The notes under the pieces: generated by a model
Seen by the model: only the letters and a program-made list of their open reading frames with translations
Databases searched by the model: none
Told to the model about the DNA's origin: nothing
NCBI GenBank assembly: GCA_900552395.1
Contig: URZJ01000023.1
Span: 1 to 15,061, forward strand
Reading direction: 5' to 3'
Length of the DNA: 15,061 bases
Source: an uncultured Collinsella sp.
GTDB taxonomy: Bacteria; Actinomycetota; Coriobacteriia; Coriobacteriales; Coriobacteriaceae
Shown: one piece after another, positions 7,603 to 14,367 of the stretch
Layout of the letters: each line of letters opens with the position of its first letter
Position numbering within the stretch: position 1 is the first letter of the stretch
Made by a program: the position numbers and the translations under genes

Positions 7603-8613
7603 ATGGCCAAAGCAAGTGTTCGCGAAATCAGCCGCATCACCGGTTTTTCGCCTGCGACCGTGTCCAACGCGCTCAACCGCAAGCGCAGCGTGAGCGAGGA
7701 GACCGCCAAAGTCATCCTGGAGTGCGCGCAGTCGCTCGGCTATCAGCAGTCGACGCAGCTCGAGAGCATCCAGTTTGTGCTCGCGCGCAAGACGGGCGCC
7801 ATCCTGGACGAGAGCACCTTCCATCCCGCGGTTATTGAGGGCGTGGAGCGCCAGGCGCGTCGCCACGGCATGAGCACGAGCTTTGTCTCGCTCGACTTTA
7901 GCGACCTGGACGCCGTGCGTCCGCAGGCCGAGGGCCTGATCGCCGACCCGTCTGCCGCCATCGTGCTGATGGGTACCGAGCTGGGTGAGGAAGATTACGC
8001 CCTGTTCGCCAACGCTGCCGCCCACCTGATCGTGCTCGACGGCTGGAGCGACCGCCAGTACTTTGATGCCGTAGTCATTGCCAATACCGATTCGGTGCTG
8101 CGCGCCGTGGACTACCTTATCGAGAAGGGTCACAGGCAAATCGGCTATCTGGCAGGCGATCTTCGTATCCGCAACTTTAAGGATCGCGAGCGCGGCTATC
8201 GCCAAGCGCTTGAGGATGCGGACCTCGAGGCCAATCCGGCATGGCACGTCACGCTGGGCACCACGCTCGAAGGTGCCTATCGCGATATGGGTGCATGGCT
8301 CGACAGCGTCTCACGCGACGACCTGCCGACGGCTTTCTTTGCCGAGAACGACGTGCTCGCCGTGGGTGCCATGCGCGCGTTCAACGAGCACGGCATTCGC
8401 GTGCCCGAGGATGTCTCGATCATCGGCTTTGACGACCTATCTCTGGGCGCTTTTTCCAACCCGCCGCTCACCACGGTGCATGTTCCCAAGCACGAGGTGG
8501 GTGAGATCGCGGTGCGCCGCCTGGTGGGCAACATCCGCAATCCCAAGAGCTACACCTGCAAAACGGCTGTGTCGACCTATTTTGTCGAGCGCCAGAGCGT
8601 GCGCGAAATCTAG
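7603..8613 (+). CDS. LacI-family transcriptional regulator
   Basis: The protein has 336 residues with the standard architecture. The N-terminal helix-turn-helix (REISRITGFSPATVSNALN, about residues 7-25) is followed by the hinge and a periplasmic-binding-protein-like effector domain from about residue 60. The domain ends with the family block IIGFDDLSLGAFSNPPLTTV. The ATG at 7603 is chosen because AGGGGGA lies just upstream and translation begins directly with the DNA-binding domain; frames open further upstream add nothing family-like. The gene follows the ribose salvage operon and precedes the sugar isomerase operon, with its own promoter and terminator. The shared half-sites make it the likely local regulator of the isomerase operon. 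The inducer, perhaps apiose, apulose or their phosphates, is not determinable from sequence. Confidence 0.92.
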   Translation: MAKASVREISRITGFSPATVSNALNRKRSVSEETAKVILECAQSLGYQQSTQLESIQFVLARKTGAILDESTFHPAVIEGVERQARRHGMSTSFVSLDFSDLDAVRPQAEGLIADPSAAIVLMGTELGEEDYALFANAAAHLIVLDGWSDRQYFDAVVIANTDSVLRAVDYLIEKGHRQIGYLAGDLRIRNFKDRERGYRQALEDADLEANPAWHVTLGTTLEGAYRDMGAWLDSVSRDDLPTAFFAENDVLAVGAMRAFNEHGIRVPEDVSIIGFDDLSLGAFSNPPLTTVHVPKHEVGEIAVRRLVGNIRNPKSYTCKTAVSTYFVERQSVREI

Positions 8614-8678
8614 GCGGAGACGGCATCGCCTGCAGCGTGCCAAAGCTCGCTAGGGCAGTAAACATAGCGCTATTCAAA

Positions 8679-8704
8679 AGAGGGTCCTTCGGGGCCCTCT
8701 TTTT
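8679..8704 (+). terminator. Intrinsic terminator after the LacI-family gene
   Basis: AGAGGGTCC (8679-8687), a TTCG tetraloop (8688-8691) and GGGCCCTCT (8692-8700) form a nine-pair stem including one T-G wobble. A run of T follows (8700-8704). A-residues before the stem can pair with the T-run. Confidence 0.9.
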
Positions 8705-8726
8705 GTTGCCCTTGTATGTTCAGATT

Positions 8727-8844
8727 GTTTACATACCGTTTAGGCTGATTTCTCTACCGTTTACGAGACTTTCGCGCTAAACTTTTAAACAAAAGAGTAA
8801 AACATTTAGTAAACAGAACAAAACGAAACATGCGTCTGTTTACT
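8727..8844 (+). promoter_or_regulatory. Leader of the isomerase operon with clustered operator half-sites
   Basis: GTTTA occurs at 8727, 8738 and 8759, spacings of 11 and 21 bases; the last two lie in identical TACCGTTTA blocks. TAAAC or a variant follows at 8778, 8786, 8798 (TAAAAC) and 8810. A perfect 10-base inverted repeat, AGTAAACAGA (8808-8817) and TCTGTTTACT (8835-8844), has a 17-base spacer and ends 26 bases before the start codon. AAACATTTA (8800-8808) is shared with the lacI promoter. CGTTTA/TAAACG is a common half-site for LacI-family proteins. A -35/-10 pair cannot be assigned securely; TTTACG (8760) with TTTTAA (8783) at 17 bases is one option. Confidence 0.6.
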
Positions 8845-8870
8845 GAACATGTGACTAGGGGAGGACGTAC

Positions 8871-10271
8871 ATGGACAAGATCAAGCTCGGCTTTGTGCCC
8901 ACGCGCCGCAGTATCTTTAGCGCGCCGGACGCGATCAAGTATCGCGGTCTGACGGCTGATCGCCTGCGCGAGATCGGCGTCGAGATTGTGGATATCGACG
9001 ACATCAACGACGAGGGCCTGCTGTTCGACGACAGCCATATCGCGCCTATCGTCGAGAAGTTCCGCGCCGAGGGCGTCGACGGCATCATGCTCTGCCACGC
9101 CAACTTTGGTACCGAGTATGTCTGCGCCCGCCTTGCCCGCGAGCTCGGTTTGCCCGTGCTGCTGTGGGGGCCGCGCGACGAGCGCCCCGAGCCCGACGGC
9201 ACCCGTCTGCGTGATAGCCAGTGCGGTCTGTTCGCCACCGGCAAGGTCCTGCGCCGCTTCCAGGTTCCCTTCACCTACATGACCAACTGCCGTCTGACCG
9301 ATCCCGAGTTCGAGCGCGGCGTCTGGGACTTTTTGGCCGTGTGCAACGTGGTCAAGACCTTCAAGCACACCCGCATCCTGCAGATGGCCACCCGTCCGTT
9401 CGATTTCTGGTCGACCATGTGCAACGAGGGCGAGCTGCTCGAGAAGTTCAACATCCAGCTTTCGCCCATCCCCATGACCGAGCTTGTCCAGGCCGTGCGC
9501 GACGCCCAGGCTGACGAGCAGGCCATGGCAGCCATGCTCGCCCACATTGGTGACAGCTTTGAGATCTGCATCCCCGAGGACAAGGTTCCTGCGGTCGCAG
9601 GACTCGCCATTGCCATGAAGCGCTTGGTCGAGAAGTACGGCTGCAACGCCGGTGCCATCCAGTGCTGGAACGCCCTGCAGGACGAGTTGGGCATTATGCC
9701 CTGCGCCGCCAACGCAATCCTCAACGAGATGGGCATCCCCATCGTCTGCGAGACCGACATCCATGGCGCCATCACCGCGCTGATGGTCGAGGCCGCCGAC
9801 CTGGGCCGTCACCGCGGCATGTTCGCCGACTGGACCGTGCGTCATCCCGATAACGAGAACGGCGAGCTGCTGCAGCACTGCGGCCCCTGGCCCTGCAGCT
9901 GCGCGGCCGTCAAGCCCAAGCTCACTTACCCGCTGGCTTTCGATCACCCCGGCGCGCTGACGGCCGAGGCCAAGCACGGCGACCTCACCCTTGCCCGCTT
10001 TGACGGCGACAACGGCGAGTACTCGCTGCTGCTGGGCAACGCCCGCGGCATCGACGGCCCGGCCGGCATGGGCACCTACCTGTGGGTCGAGGTCGACAAC
10101 CTCAAGCGCCTCGAGGCCAAGATCGTCGAGGGTCCCTACATCCACCACTGCGTCGCCATTCACGCCAACGTGGTGCCGGTGCTCTACGAGGCGTGCAAGT
10201 ACATCGGCATTGTCCCCGACCTGTACGACCCCATCGAAGAAGACGTCAAAGCTTACCTGCGAGGAGAGTAG
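8871..10271 (+). CDS. L-fucose/L-arabinose isomerase-family sugar isomerase, candidate D-apiose isomerase
   Basis: The protein has 466 residues and belongs to the fucose isomerase-like group (COG2407 type), which interconverts aldoses and ketoses with a divalent metal. The N-terminal part (about 1-170) is the Rossmann-like half, with GIMLCHANFGTE and LLWGPRDERPEPDG. The C-terminal half has the family block AIQCWNALQDELG, the metal-site stretch CETDIHGA (293-300, Glu294 and Asp296), ENGELLQHCGPWP (His336), and GPYIHHCVAIHAN (His425-His426). The start has GGGGAGG seven bases upstream. It opens a tight operon with a split transketolase and a FGGY kinase, the enzyme set known for D-apiose conversion through apulose. 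Apiose as substrate is inference; the family also includes L-fucose, D-arabinose and related isomerases. Confidence 0.8.
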   Translation: MDKIKLGFVPTRRSIFSAPDAIKYRGLTADRLREIGVEIVDIDDINDEGLLFDDSHIAPIVEKFRAEGVDGIMLCHANFGTEYVCARLARELGLPVLLWGPRDERPEPDGTRLRDSQCGLFATGKVLRRFQVPFTYMTNCRLTDPEFERGVWDFLAVCNVVKTFKHTRILQMATRPFDFWSTMCNEGELLEKFNIQLSPIPMTELVQAVRDAQADEQAMAAMLAHIGDSFEICIPEDKVPAVAGLAIAMKRLVEKYGCNAGAIQCWNALQDELGIMPCAANAILNEMGIPIVCETDIHGAITALMVEAADLGRHRGMFADWTVRHPDNENGELLQHCGPWPCSCAAVKPKLTYPLAFDHPGALTAEAKHGDLTLARFDGDNGEYSLLLGNARGIDGPAGMGTYLWVEVDNLKRLEAKIVEGPYIHHCVAIHANVVPVLYEACKYIGIVPDLYDPIEEDVKAYLRGE

Positions 10272-10273
10272 AA

Positions 10274-11110
10274 ATGGGAACTATCGAAGAGCTTGAATCC
10301 CTGCGTTGGGACCTTCGCCGCGATTGCGTCGATATCATCATGGCTGGCGCCGGCGGGCACATCGGCGGCGACATGTCGGTCATCGATGCGCTGATGACCC
10401 TCTACGCCAACCACCTCAACATTTCGCCCGAGACCGTCGACGATCCCAACCGCGATCGCTTCGTGCTCTCCAAGGGCCACGCCATGGAGGCCTACTACGC
10501 GGTGCTCTGCCACGAGGGCTATCTGGACCTCGACGACGTCAAGGCCCGCTTCTCTAAGTTCGGCAGCCCCTACATCGGCCACCCCAACAACAAGCTCAAG
10601 GGCATCGAGATGAACTCGGGCTCGCTGGGTCATGGCTTGCCCGTGGCTGTGGGCATGGCGCTTGCCGGCAAGATGGATGGCCGCGACTACCGCGTCTACA
10701 CCATCATGGGCGACGGCGAGCTTGCAGAGGGCTCGGTCTGGGAGGGCGCCATGAGCGGCGGCAACTACCAGCTCGATAACCTGTGCGCGCTCGTGGACCG
10801 CAACCGCCTGCAGATCAGCGGCAGCACCGAGGACGTCATGAAGCAGGATTCGCAGGAGGAGCGCTGGGCCGCCTTCGGTTGGAACGTGCTGTCCATTCCG
10901 GGCAACGACGTCCAGGCCATCGACGCCGCGCTGACGCTGGCCGCCGAGACCAAGGGTAAGCCCACGGTCATCATCCTCAACACAGTGAAGGGCTATGGCT
11001 CGCCCGTTATGGAGGACAAGGCCGCCTGGCATCATCACCTGCCCAACGACGAGGAATATGCCCAGATCATCGCCGATTTCGCTGCCCATAAGGAGGCCAT
11101 CAATGGCTAA
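10274..11110 (+). CDS. Transketolase N-terminal subunit, candidate apulose-4-phosphate transketolase subunit A
   Basis: The protein has 278 residues, only the thiamine diphosphate-binding N-terminal half of transketolase. It has GHIGGDMSVIDAL where full-length enzymes usually have GHPGG, then RDRFVLSKGHA and GSLGHGLPVAVGMALAGK. The ThDP motif starts at GDGE (146-149) with Mg2+-ligand Asn177 in DRNRLQ. The start at 10274 has GAGGAG overlapping the isomerase stop, leaving a two-base gap; the reading frame open further upstream lies inside the isomerase gene. It must work with the following gene, since neither half alone contains a full active site. Split transketolases occur in several sugar operons, and the pairing with this isomerase and kinase favours apulose 4-phosphate as donor. 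The activity on ThDP is secure as a family trait; the substrate is inferred. Confidence 0.88.
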   Translation: MGTIEELESLRWDLRRDCVDIIMAGAGGHIGGDMSVIDALMTLYANHLNISPETVDDPNRDRFVLSKGHAMEAYYAVLCHEGYLDLDDVKARFSKFGSPYIGHPNNKLKGIEMNSGSLGHGLPVAVGMALAGKMDGRDYRVYTIMGDGELAEGSVWEGAMSGGNYQLDNLCALVDRNRLQISGSTEDVMKQDSQEERWAAFGWNVLSIPGNDVQAIDAALTLAAETKGKPTVIILNTVKGYGSPVMEDKAAWHHHLPNDEEYAQIIADFAAHKEAING

Positions 11111-12044
11111 CAAGATCGCCAACCGCAAGGTTATCTGCGACACGCTGCTCGAGGCCGCCGCAACCGACAAGGACATCGTCGTCCTGTGCTCCGACTCCCG
11201 CGGCTCCGCGTCGCTCACGCCGTTCTTCGATCAGTATCCCCAGCAGTCCGTCGAGGTCGGCATCGCCGAGCAGGACCTGGTGAGCATCGCCGCCGGTATG
11301 GCCTCGTGCGGCAAGAAGGCCTGGGCCGCCTCGCCGGCGTCCTTTGTGACCACGCGCTCGTATGAGCAGTGCAAGGTCGACGTTTCGTACTCCAACACCA
11401 ACGTCAAGCTCATCGGCATCTCGGGCGGCGTGTCCTATGGCGCCTTGGGCATGAGCCATCACTCCGCACAGGATATCGCCGCCATGAGCGCGATTCCCAA
11501 CATGCGCGTGTATCTGCCGAGCGATCGCTTCCAGACCGCCGAGCTCGTGCGTGCCCTGGTCGCCGACAACAAGCCGGCCTACATCCGTGTGGGCCGCAAC
11601 CCGGTGGAAGACGTGTACACCGAGGACGAGTGCCCGTTCCAGATGGACCGCGCCACCTGGGTGCGTCGCGGCACCGATGTGACGATCGTCGCCGCCGGCG
11701 AGATGGTCCGCCATGCCGTGGACGCCGCCGATCTGCTGGTCGAGCAGGGCATCTCGGCGACGGTGCTCGATATGTGCTGCGTCAAGCCGCTCGATGCCGA
11801 GGCCGTGATCGAGGCCGCCGGTGCCACGCGCGCCGTCGTGACCGTCGAGGAGCACAGCCCCTTCGGTGGCCTGGGTTCCATGGTCGCGCAGGTCGTGGGC
11901 GAGCACTGCCCGCGTCCGGTCAAGTGCCTCTCCCTGCCCGATGCGCCGGTCATCACCGGCACGAGCCCCGAGGTCTTCGCGCACTACGGCCTGACGGGTG
12001 CCGGAATCGCGCAGACCGTCGCCGAGTTCTTGCCCGCAGAGTAA
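11103..12044 (+). CDS. Transketolase C-terminal subunit, candidate apulose-4-phosphate transketolase subunit B
   Basis: The protein has 313 residues covering the pyrimidine-binding and C-terminal domains of transketolase. VEVGIAEQDLVSIAAGMA contains the catalytic Glu56 that activates thiamine diphosphate. Further blocks are SGGVSYGALGMSHHSAQDIA, PAYIRVGRNPV and the C-terminal VTVEEHSPFGGLGS. The ATG at 11103 overlaps the stop of the N-terminal subunit by eight bases and is preceded by AAGGAGG at six bases, a layout that suggests translational coupling and equal amounts of both halves. It would transfer a two-carbon unit from a ketose phosphate to glyceraldehyde 3-phosphate. In the apiose pathway the products are D-xylulose 5-phosphate and dihydroxyacetone phosphate. 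A palindrome separates it from the kinase gene. Confidence 0.88.
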   Translation: MANKIANRKVICDTLLEAAATDKDIVVLCSDSRGSASLTPFFDQYPQQSVEVGIAEQDLVSIAAGMASCGKKAWAASPASFVTTRSYEQCKVDVSYSNTNVKLIGISGGVSYGALGMSHHSAQDIAAMSAIPNMRVYLPSDRFQTAELVRALVADNKPAYIRVGRNPVEDVYTEDECPFQMDRATWVRRGTDVTIVAAGEMVRHAVDAADLLVEQGISATVLDMCCVKPLDAEAVIEAAGATRAVVTVEEHSPFGGLGSMVAQVVGEHCPRPVKCLSLPDAPVITGTSPEVFAHYGLTGAGIAQTVAEFLPAE

Positions 12045-12047
12045 CTG

Positions 12048-12082
12048 GAATGTGACAAAGGGACCGCCCCTTTGTCACATTC
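12048..12082. repeat. Perfect 15-base inverted repeat between transketolase and kinase genes
   Basis: GAATGTGACAAAGGG (12048-12062) and CCCTTTGTCACATTC (12068-12082) are perfect reverse complements with a five-base loop ACCGC. The hairpin starts three bases after the transketolase stop and ends 18 bases before the kinase start. Only a weak GTTTTG follows, so full termination is unlikely; mRNA processing, partial attenuation or a REP-like dispersed element are all possible. Confidence 0.8.
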
Positions 12083-12100
12083 GTTTTGAAAGGGGTGGCC

Positions 12101-13591
12101 ATGGGCCGCTACATCATCGGAATCGATCAATCCACGCAGGGCACCAAGGCGCTGCTGGTGGACGAGGGCGGCCATTTGATTCATCGTGCCGATCGCTCGC
12201 ATCGCCAGATTGTCAACGAGGCCGGCTGGGTGAGCCATGATCCAGCCGAGATCGCCGCCAACGTGCTGGCCGTGGCGCGCGCCGTGGTGGAGGAGACCGG
12301 GGTCGATCCGGCCGACGTCGCCGGCATCGGCATCTCCAACCAGCGCGAGACTACCGTTGCCTGGAACCGCACGACGGGCGAGCCGCTGTGCGACGCCGTG
12401 GTGTGGCAGTGCGCCCGCGCCCGCGAGCTGTGCGACGAGCTGGCCGCGCGCGAGGGCGTGGCCGAGCTGGTGCGCGACACGACGGGTCTAGTGCTCTCGC
12501 CCTACTACCCGGCGGGCAAGATGGCCTGGATCCTCGCGAACGTTCCCACGGCTGCCGAGGCCGCTGCAGCGGGCGAGCTGTGCCTGGGCACCATCGATGC
12601 CTGGGTGGTCTGGACGCTCACGGGCGGCGCGGAGTTCCGCTGCGACTGGTCCAACGCCAGCCGCACGCAACTCTTTGACCTGCGCCGTGGCTGCTGGAGC
12701 GAGCCGGTGTGCGAGGCCTTTGGCGTTGACGTGGCCTGCCTGCCGCAGGTGACCGATTCCGATGGCCTGTTCGGCATGACGGACCTGGGCGGCTTTTTGC
12801 CGGCACCCGTGCCCATTCACGGCGTGCTCGGCGACAGCCATGCCGCCTTGTTTGCGCAGGGCTGCCATAGCCGCGGCATGGCCAAGGCGACCTATGGCAC
12901 CGGCAGCTCGGTCATGATGAACGTCGGCGACGAGTTCGTCGCCAGCTCGCACGGGCTTTCGAGCTCGCTCGCATGGCGCATGGACGGCGTGACCGAGTAC
13001 GTGCTCGAGGGCAACGTGAGCTACGCCGGCGCCGTCAAGACGTGGCTGCGCGACGATCTTGAGCTCATCAATAACCCCGAGGAAGTCACCGACCTGTGCT
13101 ACGCCGCCAATCCGGCAAGCCGTGTCTACTTTGTGCCGGCGTTCACTGGCCTGGGCGCGCCGCACTGGGCGAGCGATGCCGAGGGCTGCATCTTTGGCAT
13201 GACGCGCACCACGGGCCGTGCGGAGTTCGTAAAGGCCGCTGACGAGTCGATCGCCTATCAGATCTTCGACGTGATTGATGCGATGGTCGAGGATTCGGGC
13301 GCGGCGTTGGCCGAGCTTCGTGTTGACGGCGGTCCCACGCGCGACGCGTACCTGATGCAGTTTGAGAGCGACTTGGTTGGCTCGCCCATTCGCATCGCGA
13401 GCAACGACGAGATGAGCGGTCTGGGCGCGGCCTGGGCCTGCGGCATTGCGCTGGGCATGTACACGCGCGACGTCGTCGACGTCTACGGCGCCCGCGGCAT
13501 CGTGGAGTCCACCATGTCCGCCGACGAGCGCGCCAAAAAGATCGCCGGCTGGCGCCATGCCGTGAAATCTACAATCGCGTACACCGCCTAG
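12101..13591 (+). CDS. FGGY-family carbohydrate kinase, candidate apulose kinase
   Basis: The protein has 496 residues, typical of the FGGY family of ATP-dependent sugar kinases. It is glycerol-kinase-like: DQSTQGTKA (9-17), NQRET (80-84, equivalent to the substrate-binding Arg-Glu of GlpK), GDSHAA with catalytic-base candidate Asp245, YGTGSS (265-270), FTGLGAPHW (348-356) and VDGGPTRD (408-415). The ATG at 12101 is chosen for its AAAGGGG ribosome site; an in-frame TTG at 12086 lies within that site. It is the last gene of the isomerase operon and precedes a clear terminator. A GlpK-like pocket that phosphorylates a primary hydroxyl suits apulose 4-phosphate formation. Glycerol kinase or xylulokinase are the alternatives, less likely because neither would explain the neighbouring isomerase and transketolase as well. 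Confidence 0.85.
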   Translation: MGRYIIGIDQSTQGTKALLVDEGGHLIHRADRSHRQIVNEAGWVSHDPAEIAANVLAVARAVVEETGVDPADVAGIGISNQRETTVAWNRTTGEPLCDAVVWQCARARELCDELAAREGVAELVRDTTGLVLSPYYPAGKMAWILANVPTAAEAAAAGELCLGTIDAWVVWTLTGGAEFRCDWSNASRTQLFDLRRGCWSEPVCEAFGVDVACLPQVTDSDGLFGMTDLGGFLPAPVPIHGVLGDSHAALFAQGCHSRGMAKATYGTGSSVMMNVGDEFVASSHGLSSSLAWRMDGVTEYVLEGNVSYAGAVKTWLRDDLELINNPEEVTDLCYAANPASRVYFVPAFTGLGAPHWASDAEGCIFGMTRTTGRAEFVKAADESIAYQIFDVIDAMVEDSGAALAELRVDGGPTRDAYLMQFESDLVGSPIRIASNDEMSGLGAAWACGIALGMYTRDVVDVYGARGIVESTMSADERAKKIAGWRHAVKSTIAYTA

Positions 13592-13605
13592 CATGATTAT
13601 TCTGA

Positions 13606-13722
13606 GACGGGGATTAAAAACTCATTGATCCCCGTCCCGGGCAGCTCATTTGGGACGGGGCTTTTTTGACTGGTATGATTGGTGCGATCATTCGAACCAG
13701 CTAAAAGAGCCCCGTCCCAAAT
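13606..13722. repeat. Cluster of GGGACGGGG palindromic units
   Basis: Four copies of a GACGGGG core lie in 117 bases in alternating orientation. GACGGGGAT (13606-13614) pairs with ATCCCCGTC (13628-13636). ATTTGGGACGGGGC (13648-13661) is a perfect 14-base inverted match to GCCCCGTCCCAAAT (13709-13722). An inner CTGGT/ACCAG pair (13670-13674 and 13696-13700) sits between the last two. The copies can form alternative hairpins, one of which is the terminator of the kinase gene. The pattern resembles a composite REP/BIME-type element. Confidence 0.7.
13630..13667 (+). terminator. Intrinsic terminator of the isomerase-kinase operon
   Basis: CCCCGTCCC (13630-13638) pairs perfectly with GGGACGGGG (13652-13660), followed by C and six T residues (13662-13667). 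It lies 38 bases after the kinase stop. Competing pairings with the other GACGGGG copies exist on both sides. Confidence 0.85.
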
Positions 13723-13743
13723 TGACTACCGAGAGGATCTGCC

Positions 13744-14232
13744 ATGGAGCGCATCGCGAGTTTTTCCGTTGACCATCTGCTGCTCGAGCCCGGCGTGTAT
13801 GTGAGCCGCATCGACCGCGATCCGGCGACCGGCGCCGCCGTCACCACCTTTGACCTGCGCCTGACCACGCCCAACAAGGAGCCAGTTATGAACACGGCGG
13901 AGTGCCACACCATCGAGCATCTGGGTGCCACGTTCCTCCGCAATCATGCCGAGTGGTCGAGCCGCATTGTCTACTTTGGCCCCATGGGCTGCCGCACGGG
14001 CTTTTACCTGGTTGTCTTTGGTGAGCTGACGAGCGAGGAGATCTTGCCGCTCGTGCGCGAGCTGTTCGAGTTTGTTGCTGGTTTTGAGGGCGATATCCCC
14101 GGCGCCGCTCCCGAGGAGTGCGGTAACTATCTGGACCAGAACCTCCCCATGGCAAACTGGCTCGCGCGCCGTTATCTCGACCGCGACCTGGCCAATATCG
14201 ACGAGAAGCACCTGCACTATCAGCAGGCATAA
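13744..14232 (+). CDS. luxS: S-ribosylhomocysteine lyase (AI-2 synthase)
   Basis: The protein has 162 residues, the normal LuxS length. It cleaves S-ribosylhomocysteine to homocysteine and 4,5-dihydroxy-2,3-pentanedione, the precursor of autoinducer 2, as part of the activated methyl cycle. All active-site features are visible: HTIEH (55-59) with metal ligands His55 and His59 and Glu58, the catalytic cysteine in FGPMGCRTGFY (Cys83), and the third metal ligand Cys126 in EECGNY. AGAGGA lies seven bases before the ATG. It is bounded on both sides by terminators, so it appears to be a single-gene unit and not part of the sugar operon. No nucleosidase or other methyl-cycle gene is nearby. Confidence 0.96.
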   Translation: MERIASFSVDHLLLEPGVYVSRIDRDPATGAAVTTFDLRLTTPNKEPVMNTAECHTIEHLGATFLRNHAEWSSRIVYFGPMGCRTGFYLVVFGELTSEEILPLVRELFEFVAGFEGDIPGAAPEECGNYLDQNLPMANWLARRYLDRDLANIDEKHLHYQQA

Positions 14233-14263
14233 GGATGCTGGCAGGAATAGCGTTTGCGCCAGA

Positions 14264-14293
14264 AGCGCTCCCACTCTTGTGGGGGCGCTTTTT
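14264..14293 (+). terminator. Intrinsic terminator of luxS
   Basis: AGCGCTCCCAC (14264-14274) pairs with GTGGGGGCGCT (14279-14289) around the loop TCTT, with one T-G wobble. A T-run follows (14289-14293), 31 bases after the luxS stop. Confidence 0.9.
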
Positions 14294-14313
14294 CATATCG
14301 AGCACTCAAAACA

Positions 14314-14357
14314 GAACGAGATTGTTCTAGAATGTTCGTACTGTCACATAAACGAAC
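14314..14357. promoter_or_regulatory. Phased GAAC/GTTC sites upstream of the DUF4867-like gene
   Basis: GAAC (14314), GTTC (14324), GTTC (14334) and GAAC (14354) start exactly 10, 10 and 20 bases apart. GAAC-GTTC at 14314-14327 and GTTCG-CGAAC at 14334-14357 are inverted pairs. The spacing puts all sites on one face of the helix, just before the ribosome site. No convincing -35/-10 pair is seen, and the cognate protein is unknown. Confidence 0.4.
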
Positions 14358-14367
14358 AGGAGTGAAC

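Noticed and set aside
8664..8673. Ten-base palindrome ATAGCGCTAT just before the lacI terminator
   Set aside because: Short and isolated; such palindromes occur by chance and no second copy is seen nearby.
8754..10163. Long open frame of 469 residues on the minus strand opposite the isomerase
   Set aside because: Repetitive Val/Gly/Leu/Asp/His composition without domains, and it runs through the operator region. The opposite strand encodes a well-conserved isomerase.
10274..12044. Split transketolase as a housekeeping transketolase broken by mutation
   Set aside because: Each half has its own start, ribosome site and intact domain borders, with an eight-base overlap suggesting coupling. This is a genuine two-subunit form, not a frameshift.
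12101..13591. Kinase as a plain glycerol kinase (glpK)
   Set aside because: Residue-level similarity is real, but there is no glycerol facilitator or glycerol-3-phosphate dehydrogenase nearby, and the gene is the last member of an isomerase-transketolase operon. Not excluded biochemically.
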